Source: Achromobacter sp. MYb9 (lineage in GTDB: Bacteria; Pseudomonadota; Gammaproteobacteria; Burkholderiales; Burkholderiaceae_B). Taken from it: DNA of 64,000 nucleotides. The position numbers and the translations under genes were made by a program. The notes beneath the pieces are model-generated. The model had not been told where the DNA came from. It made no database searches and saw nothing but the letters and a program-made list of their open reading frames with translations. Below are positions 1-6,796 of the stretch, one piece after another. Every line of letters starts with the position of its first letter. Position 1 is the stretch's first letter. The stretch is from NCBI RefSeq assembly GCF_002975275.1, contig NZ_PCOQ01000008.1, forward strand, positions 186,001 through 250,000, written 5' to 3'.

Positions 1-387
1 GAGCCGGTCAAGCTTAGTGCGGCGCAATGGCGCGAGGCGCAAGCCCGGTTGGATTCGATGTTCGAGGCACTGACGCAGGCGGGCCTGGTGGCCATGCAGG
101 ATGTGGGCACGACGCAATCGGACGGCTTTGACGATTGCTCGGAAGTTTTCGATGAACGCGGTGGCGTGGCGGCCGGGCTGCACGGGTTCTGTTTCTATAC
201 CCGCCAGGACCGCAACCGCGCAAAGAAGGAAGGGCGATTGGATCTGGCGTTCTGGGGCGCGCCCGAAGGTGCGGACGCCGACATGCTGCGCGTTGGCGGA
301 CTGATCGTGCGCGCGGCCGAAGCGGCTGGCTTGCCTGTCGTGTGGAACGGAAGCGCCGCGCGACGGCCTATGCTGACGCTGTACTAG
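1..387 (+). CDS. Hypothetical protein, DUF6891-like, 5' end cut by window
   Basis: An open frame runs in from the left edge and ends at TAG 385-387, leaving 128 visible residues with no start. The C-terminal part (QSDGFDDCSEVF, HGFCFYTRQD, LAFWGAPEG, VWNGSAARRP) resembles the small DUF6891 family of unknown function; this is recognition from memory, not a search. The protein looks soluble, with no signal peptide or membrane segment in the visible part. It is followed by a tRNA-Arg promoter on the same strand, so it is probably the last gene of its unit. No function can be assigned. Confidence 0.75.
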   Translation, partial: EPVKLSAAQWREAQARLDSMFEALTQAGLVAMQDVGTTQSDGFDDCSEVFDERGGVAAGLHGFCFYTRQDRNRAKKEGRLDLAFWGAPEGADADMLRVGGLIVRAAEAAGLPVVWNGSAARRPMLTLY

Positions 388-441
388 CTTGCTCAGGATG
401 ATGGCGCGGCGGGGCGCATGGCAGATTTTCCCCGCCCCGAC

Positions 442-470
442 TTGCGCGATTTCTGAAACAACGCTATTAT
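442..470 (+). promoter_or_regulatory. Promoter of first tRNA-Arg gene
   Basis: TTGCGC at 442-447 and TATTAT at 465-470 are separated by 17 bp, and the tRNA begins 19 bp further on. The same TTGCGCGAT -35 context recurs in front of the third tRNA copy, which supports its use as a sigma-70 promoter. Confidence 0.6.
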
Positions 471-489
471 TCAAGGCTTGCTTTTTGAT

Positions 490-566
490 GCGCCCGTAGC
501 TCAGCTGGATAGAGTACCTGGCTACGAACCAGGGGGTCGTAGGTTCGAATCCTGCCGGGCGCGCCA
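490..566 (+). tRNA. tRNA-Arg(ACG), copy 1
   Basis: A 77-nt cloverleaf: acceptor GCGCCCG (490-496) pairs with CGGGCGC (556-562), followed by discriminator G and an encoded CCA at 564-566. The anticodon stem CCTGG/CCAGG encloses loop CTACGAA, giving anticodon ACG (ICG after A34 deamination), which reads CGU/CGC/CGA. It is identical in sequence to the copies at 722 and 1385. A T-run follows directly (AAGTTTTTT). Confidence 0.97.
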
Positions 567-698
567 AGTTTTTTAGTGTTCTGGATCGATGTGGAGAAAT
601 TCACGCCGAACCAGGAATGCAAAAAACGAGGAACGTGAAAACGTAAAAGAAAAAAGCAAATAGGGGTGGCAGCAGCCCCAACGGCTTAATTATTCTGA

Positions 699-704
699 TA
701 TAAT
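699..704 (+). promoter_or_regulatory. -10 element for second tRNA-Arg gene
   Basis: A perfect TATAAT lies 17 bp before the tRNA. No good -35 is visible at the expected distance, so the promoter may be weaker, or the gene may also be reached by read-through from copy 1. Confidence 0.5.
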
Positions 705-721
705 TTTGCCTCTTTGTCGGA

Positions 722-798
722 GCGCCCGTAGCTCAGCTGGATAGAGTACCTGGCTACGAACCAGGGGGTCGTAGGTTCGAATCCTGCCGGGCGCGCCA
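722..798 (+). tRNA. tRNA-Arg(ACG), copy 2
   Basis: Identical 77-nt sequence to copy 1, with acceptor stem, ACG anticodon loop and encoded CCA (796-798) intact. It is followed by a strong intrinsic terminator at 826-863. Confidence 0.97.
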
Positions 799-825
799 AA
801 GTAAGAAAACAAAGAAAGAAAATAG

Positions 826-863
826 AAAGGCCTTTGATCTCGTATCGAAGGCCTTTTTGTTTT
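826..863 (+). terminator. Intrinsic terminator after tRNA-Arg copy 2
   Basis: A 13-bp stem (826-838 with 844-856, core AAAGGCC/GGCCTTT, one G-U type mismatch) has a 5-nt loop and is followed by TTGTTTT. The spacing after the tRNA is typical of a tRNA transcript terminator. Confidence 0.85.
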
Positions 864-884
864 GTGCCGTGAAAACGTACTGCC

Positions 885-926
885 AGGAAAGAGGCGCGAG
901 GAAAGAGGCGCGAGGAAAGAGGCGCC
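885..926. repeat. Three tandem 14-bp units
   Basis: The unit AGGAAAGAGGCGCG occurs at 885-898 and 899-912 and, with one change at the last base, at 913-926. It lies between the tRNA terminator and the stop of the leftward DUF3079 gene, in non-coding DNA. Confidence 0.85.
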
Positions 927-966
927 AGGGATTTTCGGGCTGCGAATCTTCGGGCGGCCGCCGCGT

Positions 967-1194
967 CTATGTGGCGGCAGCGGGCGAATGTTGGTCCGCA
1001 GCTTGTCCCTTTTCGTCCGTCGCGTCGAATCCCCAATCGCCCACGCTGGCCCAGTCGTCGCCCAGAAGTTCGATGGGATGCATCGTGCGGTCCGAGCCGT
1101 TGCCGCAGCTCATGGCGTCGGTCGGGCAATAGCGGTCGCAACCCCAGCAAATACGCTCGGGGTGTTTCGGGTGCATTGGAAATTTCTTGGCCAT
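967..1194 (-). CDS. DUF3079 domain protein, 75 aa
   Basis: This small Cys-rich protein starts MAKKFPMHPKHPERICWGCD and contains WGCDRYCPTDAMSCGNGSDRT, the pattern of the DUF3079 family of unknown function. Cys residues in CWGCDRYC and SCGNG could bind a metal or iron-sulfur centre (inference). The frame is open 35 codons further upstream, but the conserved family start is at ATG 1192-1194. The gene lies opposite in orientation between tRNA-Arg copies 2 and 3. Function is unknown. Confidence 0.8.
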   Translation of the reverse strand: MAKKFPMHPKHPERICWGCDRYCPTDAMSCGNGSDRTMHPIELLGDDWASVGDWGFDATDEKGQAADQHSPAAAT

Positions 1195-1339
1195 GGTGTG
1201 TCTGATTGCGGGGCGGCACGTCCAGCGTACTGCGCACGGACGGGCGGCTTCTTTGATCTGTCGCAAGCGCTGGGGGCCATTACAGACGCCAGTCGTCAAA
1301 AAAAACGGCGGCAGAAAACCGCGCAGTTTTTTAGTCGAT

Positions 1340-1369
1340 TTGCGCGATGGTATTTTTTCATGTTATAAA
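1340..1369 (+). promoter_or_regulatory. Promoter of third tRNA-Arg gene
   Basis: TTGCGC at 1340-1345 and TATAAA at 1364-1369 are 18 bp apart, 15 bp before the tRNA. The discriminator segment CTCTTTCGGA resembles the one before copy 2, which points to duplication of the gene together with flanking DNA. Confidence 0.6.
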
Positions 1370-1384
1370 CACGCCTCTTTCGGA

Positions 1385-1461
1385 GCGCCCGTAGCTCAGC
1401 TGGATAGAGTACCTGGCTACGAACCAGGGGGTCGTAGGTTCGAATCCTGCCGGGCGCGCCA
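1385..1461 (+). tRNA. tRNA-Arg(ACG), copy 3
   Basis: Identical 77-nt sequence to copies 1 and 2, with encoded CCA at 1459-1461. The interval 1195-1384 upstream holds only the DUF3079 leader and this tRNA promoter; no further gene is seen there. Confidence 0.97.
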
Positions 1462-1535
1462 ACTTATTTAGAACACGCGGTATCAACGATGCCGCGGTTC
1501 TGCCGAAAGGCAAAAGCAATACCGCAATAAAGACG

Positions 1536-1574
1536 AAGCGGCTTGATGGTCATCCATCAAGCCGCTTTTCTTTT
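1536..1574 (+). terminator. Intrinsic terminator after tRNA-Arg copy 3
   Basis: A perfect 14-bp stem AAGCGGCTTGATGG / CCATCAAGCCGCTT (1536-1549, 1554-1567) with loop TCAT is followed by TTCTTTT. It also lies just beyond the stop of the convergent SDR gene and could terminate both. Confidence 0.9.
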
Positions 1575-1606
1575 GCCTGGACGACCCCCGCGCGCGGGCC
1601 TGGCGG

Positions 1607-2203
1607 TCACCAGACCCGGATGACGCGGCCCGTTTGCGCGCCTTCGACGCTGCGGCGATAGGCCAGCGCGACGCGGCTGGCGGGCGCGGCTTCGAAGCCC
1701 GGGAAGTAAGGGCCGTAGCTTGCCATCGATTCTTGCAGCACGGTCGGGCTGACCGAGTTGATGCGGATGCCCTGTAGCTCGATGGCGGCGCCGCGCACGA
1801 AGCCGTCGATGGCGGAATTGACGGCCGAGGCATTGGCGCCGAAGCGGATGGGTTCGTCGCTGACGATGCCGCTGGTAAGCGTGATGGAGCCGCCCGCGTT
1901 GACGTAATGTTGGCCGATCAGCGCCAGGTCCACCTGGCCCAGCAATTTGTCGTGCAGGCCGATCTTGAACTGCTCGGCCGTCATGTCGGAAAGCGGGCCG
2001 AAGTGCAGGCCGCCGGTCGTGGAGACGATGGCGTCCACCTTGCCCACGCGCTCAAACAAATTGCGGATGCTGTCGCTGCGGGTCACGTCGACCTGATGCT
2101 GGCCGTTGGTTTTGCCCACGGCGATGATGTCGTGGTGTTGGCCGAGTTCTGCCGCGACCGCGCGGCCGATGGTGCCGGTGGCGCCGATTAGGATGATTTT
2201 CAT
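1607..2203 (-). CDS. Short-chain dehydrogenase/reductase, 198 aa
   Basis: An NAD(P)-dependent SDR of the short form. The N-terminal MKIILIGATGTIGRAVAAEL is a glycine-rich Rossmann motif; VDAIVSTTGG is the central strand and SITLTSGIVSDEP carries the catalytic Ser. The usual YxxxK is replaced by the ANASAVNSAIDG region, so the catalytic Tyr seems to be missing, as in a subgroup of atypical short SDRs. Start ATG 2201-2203 has GGGAG five bases upstream; a 25-codon upstream extension lacks support. It is divergent from a LysR gene 145 bp away, which probably regulates it. Substrate unknown. Confidence 0.85.
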   Translation of the reverse strand: MKIILIGATGTIGRAVAAELGQHHDIIAVGKTNGQHQVDVTRSDSIRNLFERVGKVDAIVSTTGGLHFGPLSDMTAEQFKIGLHDKLLGQVDLALIGQHYVNAGGSITLTSGIVSDEPIRFGANASAVNSAIDGFVRGAAIELQGIRINSVSPTVLQESMASYGPYFPGFEAAPASRVALAYRRSVEGAQTGRVIRVW

Positions 2204-2348
2204 GGGGTCTCCCGGGGCTTGCCCGAAATCTGCTCGATTTTTGTCGTGCACCGGCCCAGCGCCAGTGCATGCAGCCATTCTCGCCGTTCGATTTCCATGG
2301 AAAAATCCAGGAATAGTGGAAACACTTCACACTCGGGGTGCGTAATTC

Positions 2349-3233
2349 ATGGACCGGTTGCTCAGCATGGAAGTATTCGTGGCGGTCGTGGAGCTGGGTA
2401 GCCTGACCGCCGCGGCGACGCGCCACGAGATGTCGCCAGCCATGGCGGCCAAGCACGTCAAGGGACTGGAAGCGCGCCTGGGCGTGCGTCTGATGAACCG
2501 CACCACCCGACGGCAAAGCCTGACCGAGGCCGGCCAGGCCTATTTCGCGCGTTGCAAGGCCATCCTGGCCGAGATCCGCGATGCGGAGCAGGGCGCCGAG
2601 GCGTTGCGGCTGACGCCAAGGGGGCATCTGCGCATCACGTCGACGGTCACCTTCGGCTCATTCGCGCTGACGCCGGCCATTGCCGACTACCTTTCCGTCT
2701 ATCCCGATGTCAGCGTTGAACTGGTGCTTGGCGATGCCGTGGAAGACATCGTGGCCGCTCGTTACGACCTGGCGGTGCGTATCGGCGAACCGGCCGACTC
2801 GAGCCTGGTTGCGCGCGCAATCGGGCGTTATCAAATGATCGTCTGCGCCGCGCCCGCCTATCTTGAGCGCTATGGGACGCCCGCCACGCCGGACGACCTG
2901 GTGCGGCATCAATGCCTGGATTTTTCGTATTGGAGCCGGCGCACCGGCTGGCAACTGAACAGCGGAGACGGCAATCAGGTGGGTTACCCCTCGGGCCGCT
3001 TCCTGTCGAACAACGGTCAGGCGCTGCGACAGGCGGCGCTGGCGGGCTTTGGCGTCGTGCTGCAACCCGAACTGCTGCTGGGTGACGACGTGCGCGCAGG
3101 CCGCCTGGTGCCGATCCTGCAGCCATACTGGCCTGCCGCGCGGCCGATCACGCTGCTGTATCCGAAAGATAGGCAGGCGTTGCCAAAGCTCACGACCTTC
3201 GTGGACTTTCTGGTGGACCGGTTCACGCGGTAG
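2349..3233 (+). CDS. LysR-family transcriptional regulator
   Basis: At 294 aa this is standard LTTR length. The N-terminal winged helix-turn-helix (about 1-60) reads FVAVVELGSLTAAATRHEMSPAMAAKHVKGLEARLGVRL, followed by a LysR substrate-binding domain (about 90-290) with RITSTVTFGSFALTPAI and VRIGEPADSSLVAR. It is divergent from the SDR gene, the classic LTTR arrangement, so it probably activates the SDR and represses itself. No clear T-N11-A site was picked out in the 145-bp intergenic region. Effector unknown. Confidence 0.93.
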   Translation: MDRLLSMEVFVAVVELGSLTAAATRHEMSPAMAAKHVKGLEARLGVRLMNRTTRRQSLTEAGQAYFARCKAILAEIRDAEQGAEALRLTPRGHLRITSTVTFGSFALTPAIADYLSVYPDVSVELVLGDAVEDIVAARYDLAVRIGEPADSSLVARAIGRYQMIVCAAPAYLERYGTPATPDDLVRHQCLDFSYWSRRTGWQLNSGDGNQVGYPSGRFLSNNGQALRQAALAGFGVVLQPELLLGDDVRAGRLVPILQPYWPAARPITLLYPKDRQALPKLTTFVDFLVDRFTR

Positions 3234-3243
3234 GCGTGCGCGT

Positions 3244-3492
3244 TCACCGCCGTCGTCGGTCTACGGCGGTCAGCGAGATGCCGTTTTTCAGCATCTCGTA
3301 GGCCTGCCCGCCCAGCCAGGTGACTTTTTCGCCAGAGCTGGTGCGGCAGATGCAGTGCATCTTGGGATCGAAGCGCGAAGTCCCCAGCGCGGTATACGCG
3401 TCCAGGTCGGCCACGAAACGTTCAATGCGATACAGCGTGCCATCGGGGGATGTGGCAAGCACATCCGTCAATCGTCTTGCGGTGCCGAGCAT
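3244..3492 (-). CDS. Small uncharacterised protein, 82 aa
   Basis: This 82-aa protein has a very strong ribosome binding site (AGGAGGT five bases before the ATG at 3490-3492). Its body, from LTDVLATSPDGTLYRIERFV through KMHCICRTSSGEKVTWLGGQ to LTAVDRRRR, aligns without large gaps to the middle of the next gene (3586-4299): LPDVFVRSSDGVLHRVVRHA and HLDCECMLDNGETLSWIGNN. The shared features are PDG/SDG, a Cys-x-Cys, and W-[LI]-G. It looks like a free-standing copy of a small beta-rich domain. No named family is recognised. It follows the larger gene in the same direction, with a 93-bp gap. Confidence 0.75.
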   Translation of the reverse strand: MLGTARRLTDVLATSPDGTLYRIERFVADLDAYTALGTSRFDPKMHCICRTSSGEKVTWLGGQAYEMLKNGISLTAVDRRRR

Positions 3493-3585
3493 ACCTTACC
3501 TCCTGCGCGGGCCGTCTTTCATGCGGCGCCAAAGTCACGTGGGCGTTTCAAGGTGCGGGGGCGGGCGGAAAGGCCCGGCGCGGAG

Positions 3586-4299
3586 CTACCGAAAACGCCC
3601 TCCTAACAATGAATCATCGAGTTGGTCAGGTGAGACGCCCAATGCTTGCGAAACGCGATCCAGGATGACCTGGCGTGGCCGTGGACGCGGCCGTTCCAAT
3701 TCAATGTAGATGGAGTGGTCAACGCCGAGCCGGGCCGCCATATCCGCAGTGCTGATATTGAGGTGCTCGCGCCAGGCGCGTATCAAGCTCCAATCGTTGC
3801 CGGTTTTCAAGTTGACGACAGCTAGTGGCAAAGGGGTGTGCCCGGCGGTCAGTTTCTTGTGCGGGGCGGCCCTGTATGCATCCGGTGCATTCCGCTTCGA
3901 GGCGCCGCTTTTGCGGAACTCGCCATGGGGCGTCGTGATATCGGATTCGGCGGTGTAAATCGCACCGCCGCGGGTCTGACGATACTGGTTATTTCCTATC
4001 CAGGAAAGCGTTTCGCCGTTGTCGAGCATGCATTCGCAGTCCAGGTGGTAATTGCTGGGAACGCTCTCAAGTTTGGCAATGGTATCGGTGGTCGTGGCGT
4101 GCCGCACCACACGATGCAAGACACCGTCTGATGAACGCACGAACACATCGGGAAGTCTCCAGGAAAAAGGGATGGTGCTCTCCACGGCCGAAACAGCTTG
4201 CGCCACTGTAATGCGGCGGCGCAACGGTGAGATTTGGGGTTTCCCCTCGACAGTTGCAGCAAGCTCTTTTCTACTCCACATCCGTCGAAAGATCTTCAC
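3586..4299 (-). CDS. Uncharacterised protein with C-terminal helix-turn-helix, 237 aa
   Basis: Residues about 45-115 match the 82-aa protein next door (LPDVFVRSSDGVLHRVV, CECMLDNGETLSWIGNNQY). The C-terminal 70 residues (WSLIRAWREHLNISTADMAARLGV, HSIYIELERP, VILDRVSQALGVSPDQL) are an XRE/Cro-like helix-turn-helix. The likely start is GTG 4297-4299 with GGTGAAG upstream; an ATG six codons in (4279-4281) is the alternative. The order, domain then HTH, suggests a DNA-binding sensor or regulator whose sensory module is also produced alone by the next gene. No known family is recognised. Confidence 0.75.
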   Translation of the reverse strand: MKIFRRMWSRKELAATVEGKPQISPLRRRITVAQAVSAVESTIPFSWRLPDVFVRSSDGVLHRVVRHATTTDTIAKLESVPSNYHLDCECMLDNGETLSWIGNNQYRQTRGGAIYTAESDITTPHGEFRKSGASKRNAPDAYRAAPHKKLTAGHTPLPLAVVNLKTGNDWSLIRAWREHLNISTADMAARLGVDHSIYIELERPRPRPRQVILDRVSQALGVSPDQLDDSLLGGRFR

Positions 4300-4378
4300 A
4301 AATCTTCACCAGCCCTGACGCCGTCATCCCCGCATTGCCCGATGTAAACGGGTTATGGCTTGCGTGGCGAACAGGGAA

Positions 4379-5164
4379 TCAGTGGCTGTTTGAGCCAAAC
4401 GCCGCCGCCAGCAGGCGGGGCATCACATCGGCGGCCGCGCCATGCAGATTGCAGTGCGCTTGCCGGTCCAGCGGTGTCACCGTGGGGTTGATCTGGATCA
4501 CGGACGCGCCCGCGGCCAGCGCACGTTGCGGCAATTCGGCGGCCGGGTAGACCAGCGCCGATGTCCCGATGCTGAGCAGCAGGTCGCATTGTTCGGCCGC
4601 ACGCAGCGCGTCGCTCCACGCGTCGGCAGGGAGGCTTTCCCCGAACCACACGACCCCGGGCCGTACCGGCGCCCCGCACACGGAGCAGGCGGGGGGCGCG
4701 ATGCGGCGTCCTTCGTCGGGTTCGTCGGGCGCGCCGCCCGATAGCGTGTAGGGCGCGGCGCAGGCCGAACAACGCGGCGCGTGCAGGCTGCCATGCAAAT
4801 GGGCCACCCGGGGGCTGCCGGCGCGCTCATGCAGGTCGTCCACATTCTGCGTGACGACAATCAGCTCGGGTACGTGATGCGCCAACGCCGCGATGGCGCG
4901 ATGCGCGGCATTCGGCTCGGCGCGCAGGGCTTGCCCGCGACGCCATTCATACCAGCCCCAGACGATGTCGGGATGCGCGCGGAACGCGTCGGGTGTCGCC
5001 AGTGCCTGCGCGTCGAAGCGCGACCACAAGCCTGTCAACGCATCCCGGAAAGTGGCGATGCCGCTTTCCGCGGAAACCCCGGCCCCGGTGAAGACCACGA
5101 TGCGTTGCGCGCCGCGTAGCGTTTCCATCAGCGCTGGCGGAATATCTAGATAAGGACTCGTCAT
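4379..5164 (-). CDS. cobB: NAD-dependent protein deacylase, sirtuin (CobB type)
   Basis: A 261-aa class III sirtuin. The NAD site TGAGVSAESGIATFRD is at about residues 24-39, followed by VTQNVDDLHERAG, catalytic His in HLHGS, four zinc Cys in CSAC and CSVC, VVWFGE, and GTSALVYPAAELP. These enzymes remove acyl groups from lysine using NAD and release nicotinamide and O-acyl-ADP-ribose. ATG 5162-5164 is chosen because it begins MTSPYLDIPPAL just before the fold; the 121-codon in-frame extension upstream would run into the divergent dioxygenase gene. Acyl preference cannot be read here. Confidence 0.95.
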   Translation of the reverse strand: MTSPYLDIPPALMETLRGAQRIVVFTGAGVSAESGIATFRDALTGLWSRFDAQALATPDAFRAHPDIVWGWYEWRRGQALRAEPNAAHRAIAALAHHVPELIVVTQNVDDLHERAGSPRVAHLHGSLHAPRCSACAAPYTLSGGAPDEPDEGRRIAPPACSVCGAPVRPGVVWFGESLPADAWSDALRAAEQCDLLLSIGTSALVYPAAELPQRALAAGASVIQINPTVTPLDRQAHCNLHGAAADVMPRLLAAAFGSNSH

Positions 5165-5332
5165 TTTCGGCCTGGAAGATAATCCGTTACGCTGCGCGCT
5201 CAGGCGCAAGCCTGTCAAGCGCGGCTTGCAACCGGCGGCCGTGACCGCGGTGGGGGCAAGCGTGCGCAAGATTCCCGAATGATGGATACTGGTTTTCTCA
5301 TCTGGGATATTCCTGACCAACGGAGATACGCA

Positions 5333-5959
5333 ATGCCTGACGCTTCCCCCGGCCTGGACCGGCTTCGCCGTTTCATCGCGACCGCGACGCGGCTGGCCGC
5401 CCCGGACGCACTGGCGCAGACGCCGGCCCTGCAGGCAGCCTTTGCCGATCTGGTGCGGCACGACGATTGGCTGCCCGAGGCCTGTACCACGCCGCATTCG
5501 CAGTACTACCAACAATTCCTGCTGCATTGCGATCCGCTCGAGCGGTTTTCACTCGTCAGCTTTGTCTGGGGACCGGGACAGTTCACGCCCGTGCACGACC
5601 ACGAGGTCTGGGGCTATGTGGGCATGCTGCGCGGCGCCGAAATCAATCAGCGCTACGCGCGCCAGCCGGACGGCCGCCTGACGCCCGCGGGCGACGCCAC
5701 GACCTTGCGTCCTGGCGACGTGGAGCGCCTGTCGCCGGAAGAGGGCGACATCCACCGAGTGTCCAACGCCTTCGCTGATCGCGTGTCGATCAGCGTGCAC
5801 CTGTACGGCGGCAACATTGGCGCGGTGTCGCGGCACGTCTATGACCCGGTCACCGGACAGTCCAAGCCGTTCGTGTCCGGCTATTCGTCGCCCAGCCTGC
5901 CCAACCTGTGGGACCGTTCGGCGGCCGTGCGCGCCACCATTCCCGAATTGAAGGGCTGA
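5333..5959 (+). CDS. Thiol dioxygenase, cysteine/3-mercaptopropionate dioxygenase family
   Basis: A 208-aa cupin of the cysteine dioxygenase family: non-haem Fe(II) ligands His88 and His90 (PVHDHEVWG) and His141 (GDIHRVSN), and Tyr158 in SVHLYGGN. The Cys93 that forms the Cys-Tyr cofactor in animal enzymes is Gly here, as is usual in bacterial homologues. The segment YYQQFLLHC carries Gln near the place of the substrate Arg, which points to 3-mercaptopropionate rather than cysteine (inference). ATG 5333 follows CGGAG; the frame opens 18 codons earlier without a better site. It is divergent from cobB, with a 168-bp intergenic region holding no clear operator. Confidence 0.88.
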   Translation: MPDASPGLDRLRRFIATATRLAAPDALAQTPALQAAFADLVRHDDWLPEACTTPHSQYYQQFLLHCDPLERFSLVSFVWGPGQFTPVHDHEVWGYVGMLRGAEINQRYARQPDGRLTPAGDATTLRPGDVERLSPEEGDIHRVSNAFADRVSISVHLYGGNIGAVSRHVYDPVTGQSKPFVSGYSSPSLPNLWDRSAAVRATIPELKG

Positions 5960-6007
5960 TTGCCGGGAAGGCGCTGTTCGCGCGCGGCGTCTCATGCTAT
6001 GTTCCTG

Positions 6008-6022
6008 TCCTAAATATTAGGA
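6008..6022. promoter_or_regulatory. Putative operator in front of the iclR gene
   Basis: TCCTAAATATTAGGA is a near-perfect 15-bp palindrome ending nine bases before the IclR-family start codon. The same TCCTA-N5-TAGGA design is found at 9457-9471 in front of the Bug operon, which suggests autoregulation by the adjacent IclR protein. Confidence 0.65.
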
Positions 6023-6031
6023 AAAAACAAC

Positions 6032-6796
6032 ATGGACAAGACGCTGCTCAAGGGGTTGATGGTGTTGGAGGCGGTGACGGACGTGGACAATCCGCCGCGC
6101 ACGATCGATGCGCTGGCCGCGCGCGTCGGTCTCACCCGCAGCAATACGCATCGCACGTTGCAAACGCTGATCCACGCCGGCTACGTCATCAAGGACGATG
6201 ACGGTGGCGGATACCGCGGCGCGGTGCGCCTGTTCGAATTGGCCGCCCGCCAACTGGCGCAATTGGACGTGCGCAAACTGGCTGCGCCGTTCATGCGGAC
6301 GCTGGCCGACCAAACGGGTGAAACCGTGCACCTGTCCGTATTGGACGGGTTTGACGTGGTCTATGTCGACAAGATCGACAGCCCGCAACCCATCCGTGCG
6401 TATTCGATGGTGGGCGGACGCGCGCCCGCCTATGCCGTGGCGACCGGCAAGGCCCTGCTTGCCTACCAGCCCGACGGCTATGTCGAGCGTTATGCCGAGA
6501 ACCTGGTGCGGCACACACCGTCCACCATTGTGTCCATGGCGTTGCTGAAAGACGAATTGCGCAAGATCGCCCGTGCCGGCTATGCCGTGAATCGCGGCGA
6601 ATGGCGGGAAGGGGTGGGCGGACTGGCCGTGACGCTCTTCAACAGCCTGGACCAGCCCGTGGCCGCCGTCGGCATCTCGGGCCCGCTTGACCGCCTGAGC
6701 GCCGCTAGGATGAAGCAGTTGGCGCCGGATGTGTCGGCGTGCGCGCAGGCCATATCGCAGGGGATGGGCTATCGGCGGGGCTTTCTGGACCAATGA
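6032..6796 (+). CDS. IclR-family transcriptional regulator
   Basis: A 254-aa protein of typical IclR length. The N-terminal winged HTH (about 5-65) contains TIDALAARVGLTRSNTHRTLQTLIHAGYV. The IclR effector domain (about 80-250) has GETVHLSVLDGFDVVYVDKIDS, RAPAYAVATGKALLAY and GVGGLAVTLFNSLDQPVAAVGISGP. It probably controls the Bug/FAD pair and the CoA operon between 8408 and 14659, because a palindrome like the one before its own start stands in their shared intergenic region. Its last 92 nt overlap the convergent FAD-protein gene. The ligand is probably the pathway substrate or a CoA ester (inference). Confidence 0.93.
   Translation: MDKTLLKGLMVLEAVTDVDNPPRTIDALAARVGLTRSNTHRTLQTLIHAGYVIKDDDGGGYRGAVRLFELAARQLAQLDVRKLAAPFMRTLADQTGETVHLSVLDGFDVVYVDKIDSPQPIRAYSMVGGRAPAYAVATGKALLAYQPDGYVERYAENLVRHTPSTIVSMALLKDELRKIARAGYAVNRGEWREGVGGLAVTLFNSLDQPVAAVGISGPLDRLSAARMKQLAPDVSACAQAISQGMGYRRGFLDQ

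Noticed and set aside
490-1461. Genomic island at the tRNA-Arg genes
   Set aside because: No integrase, transposase or partial tRNA copy was seen in the window.
5165-5527. N-terminal extension of the sirtuin
   Set aside because: The 121 added residues have no family match and would overlap the divergent dioxygenase gene.
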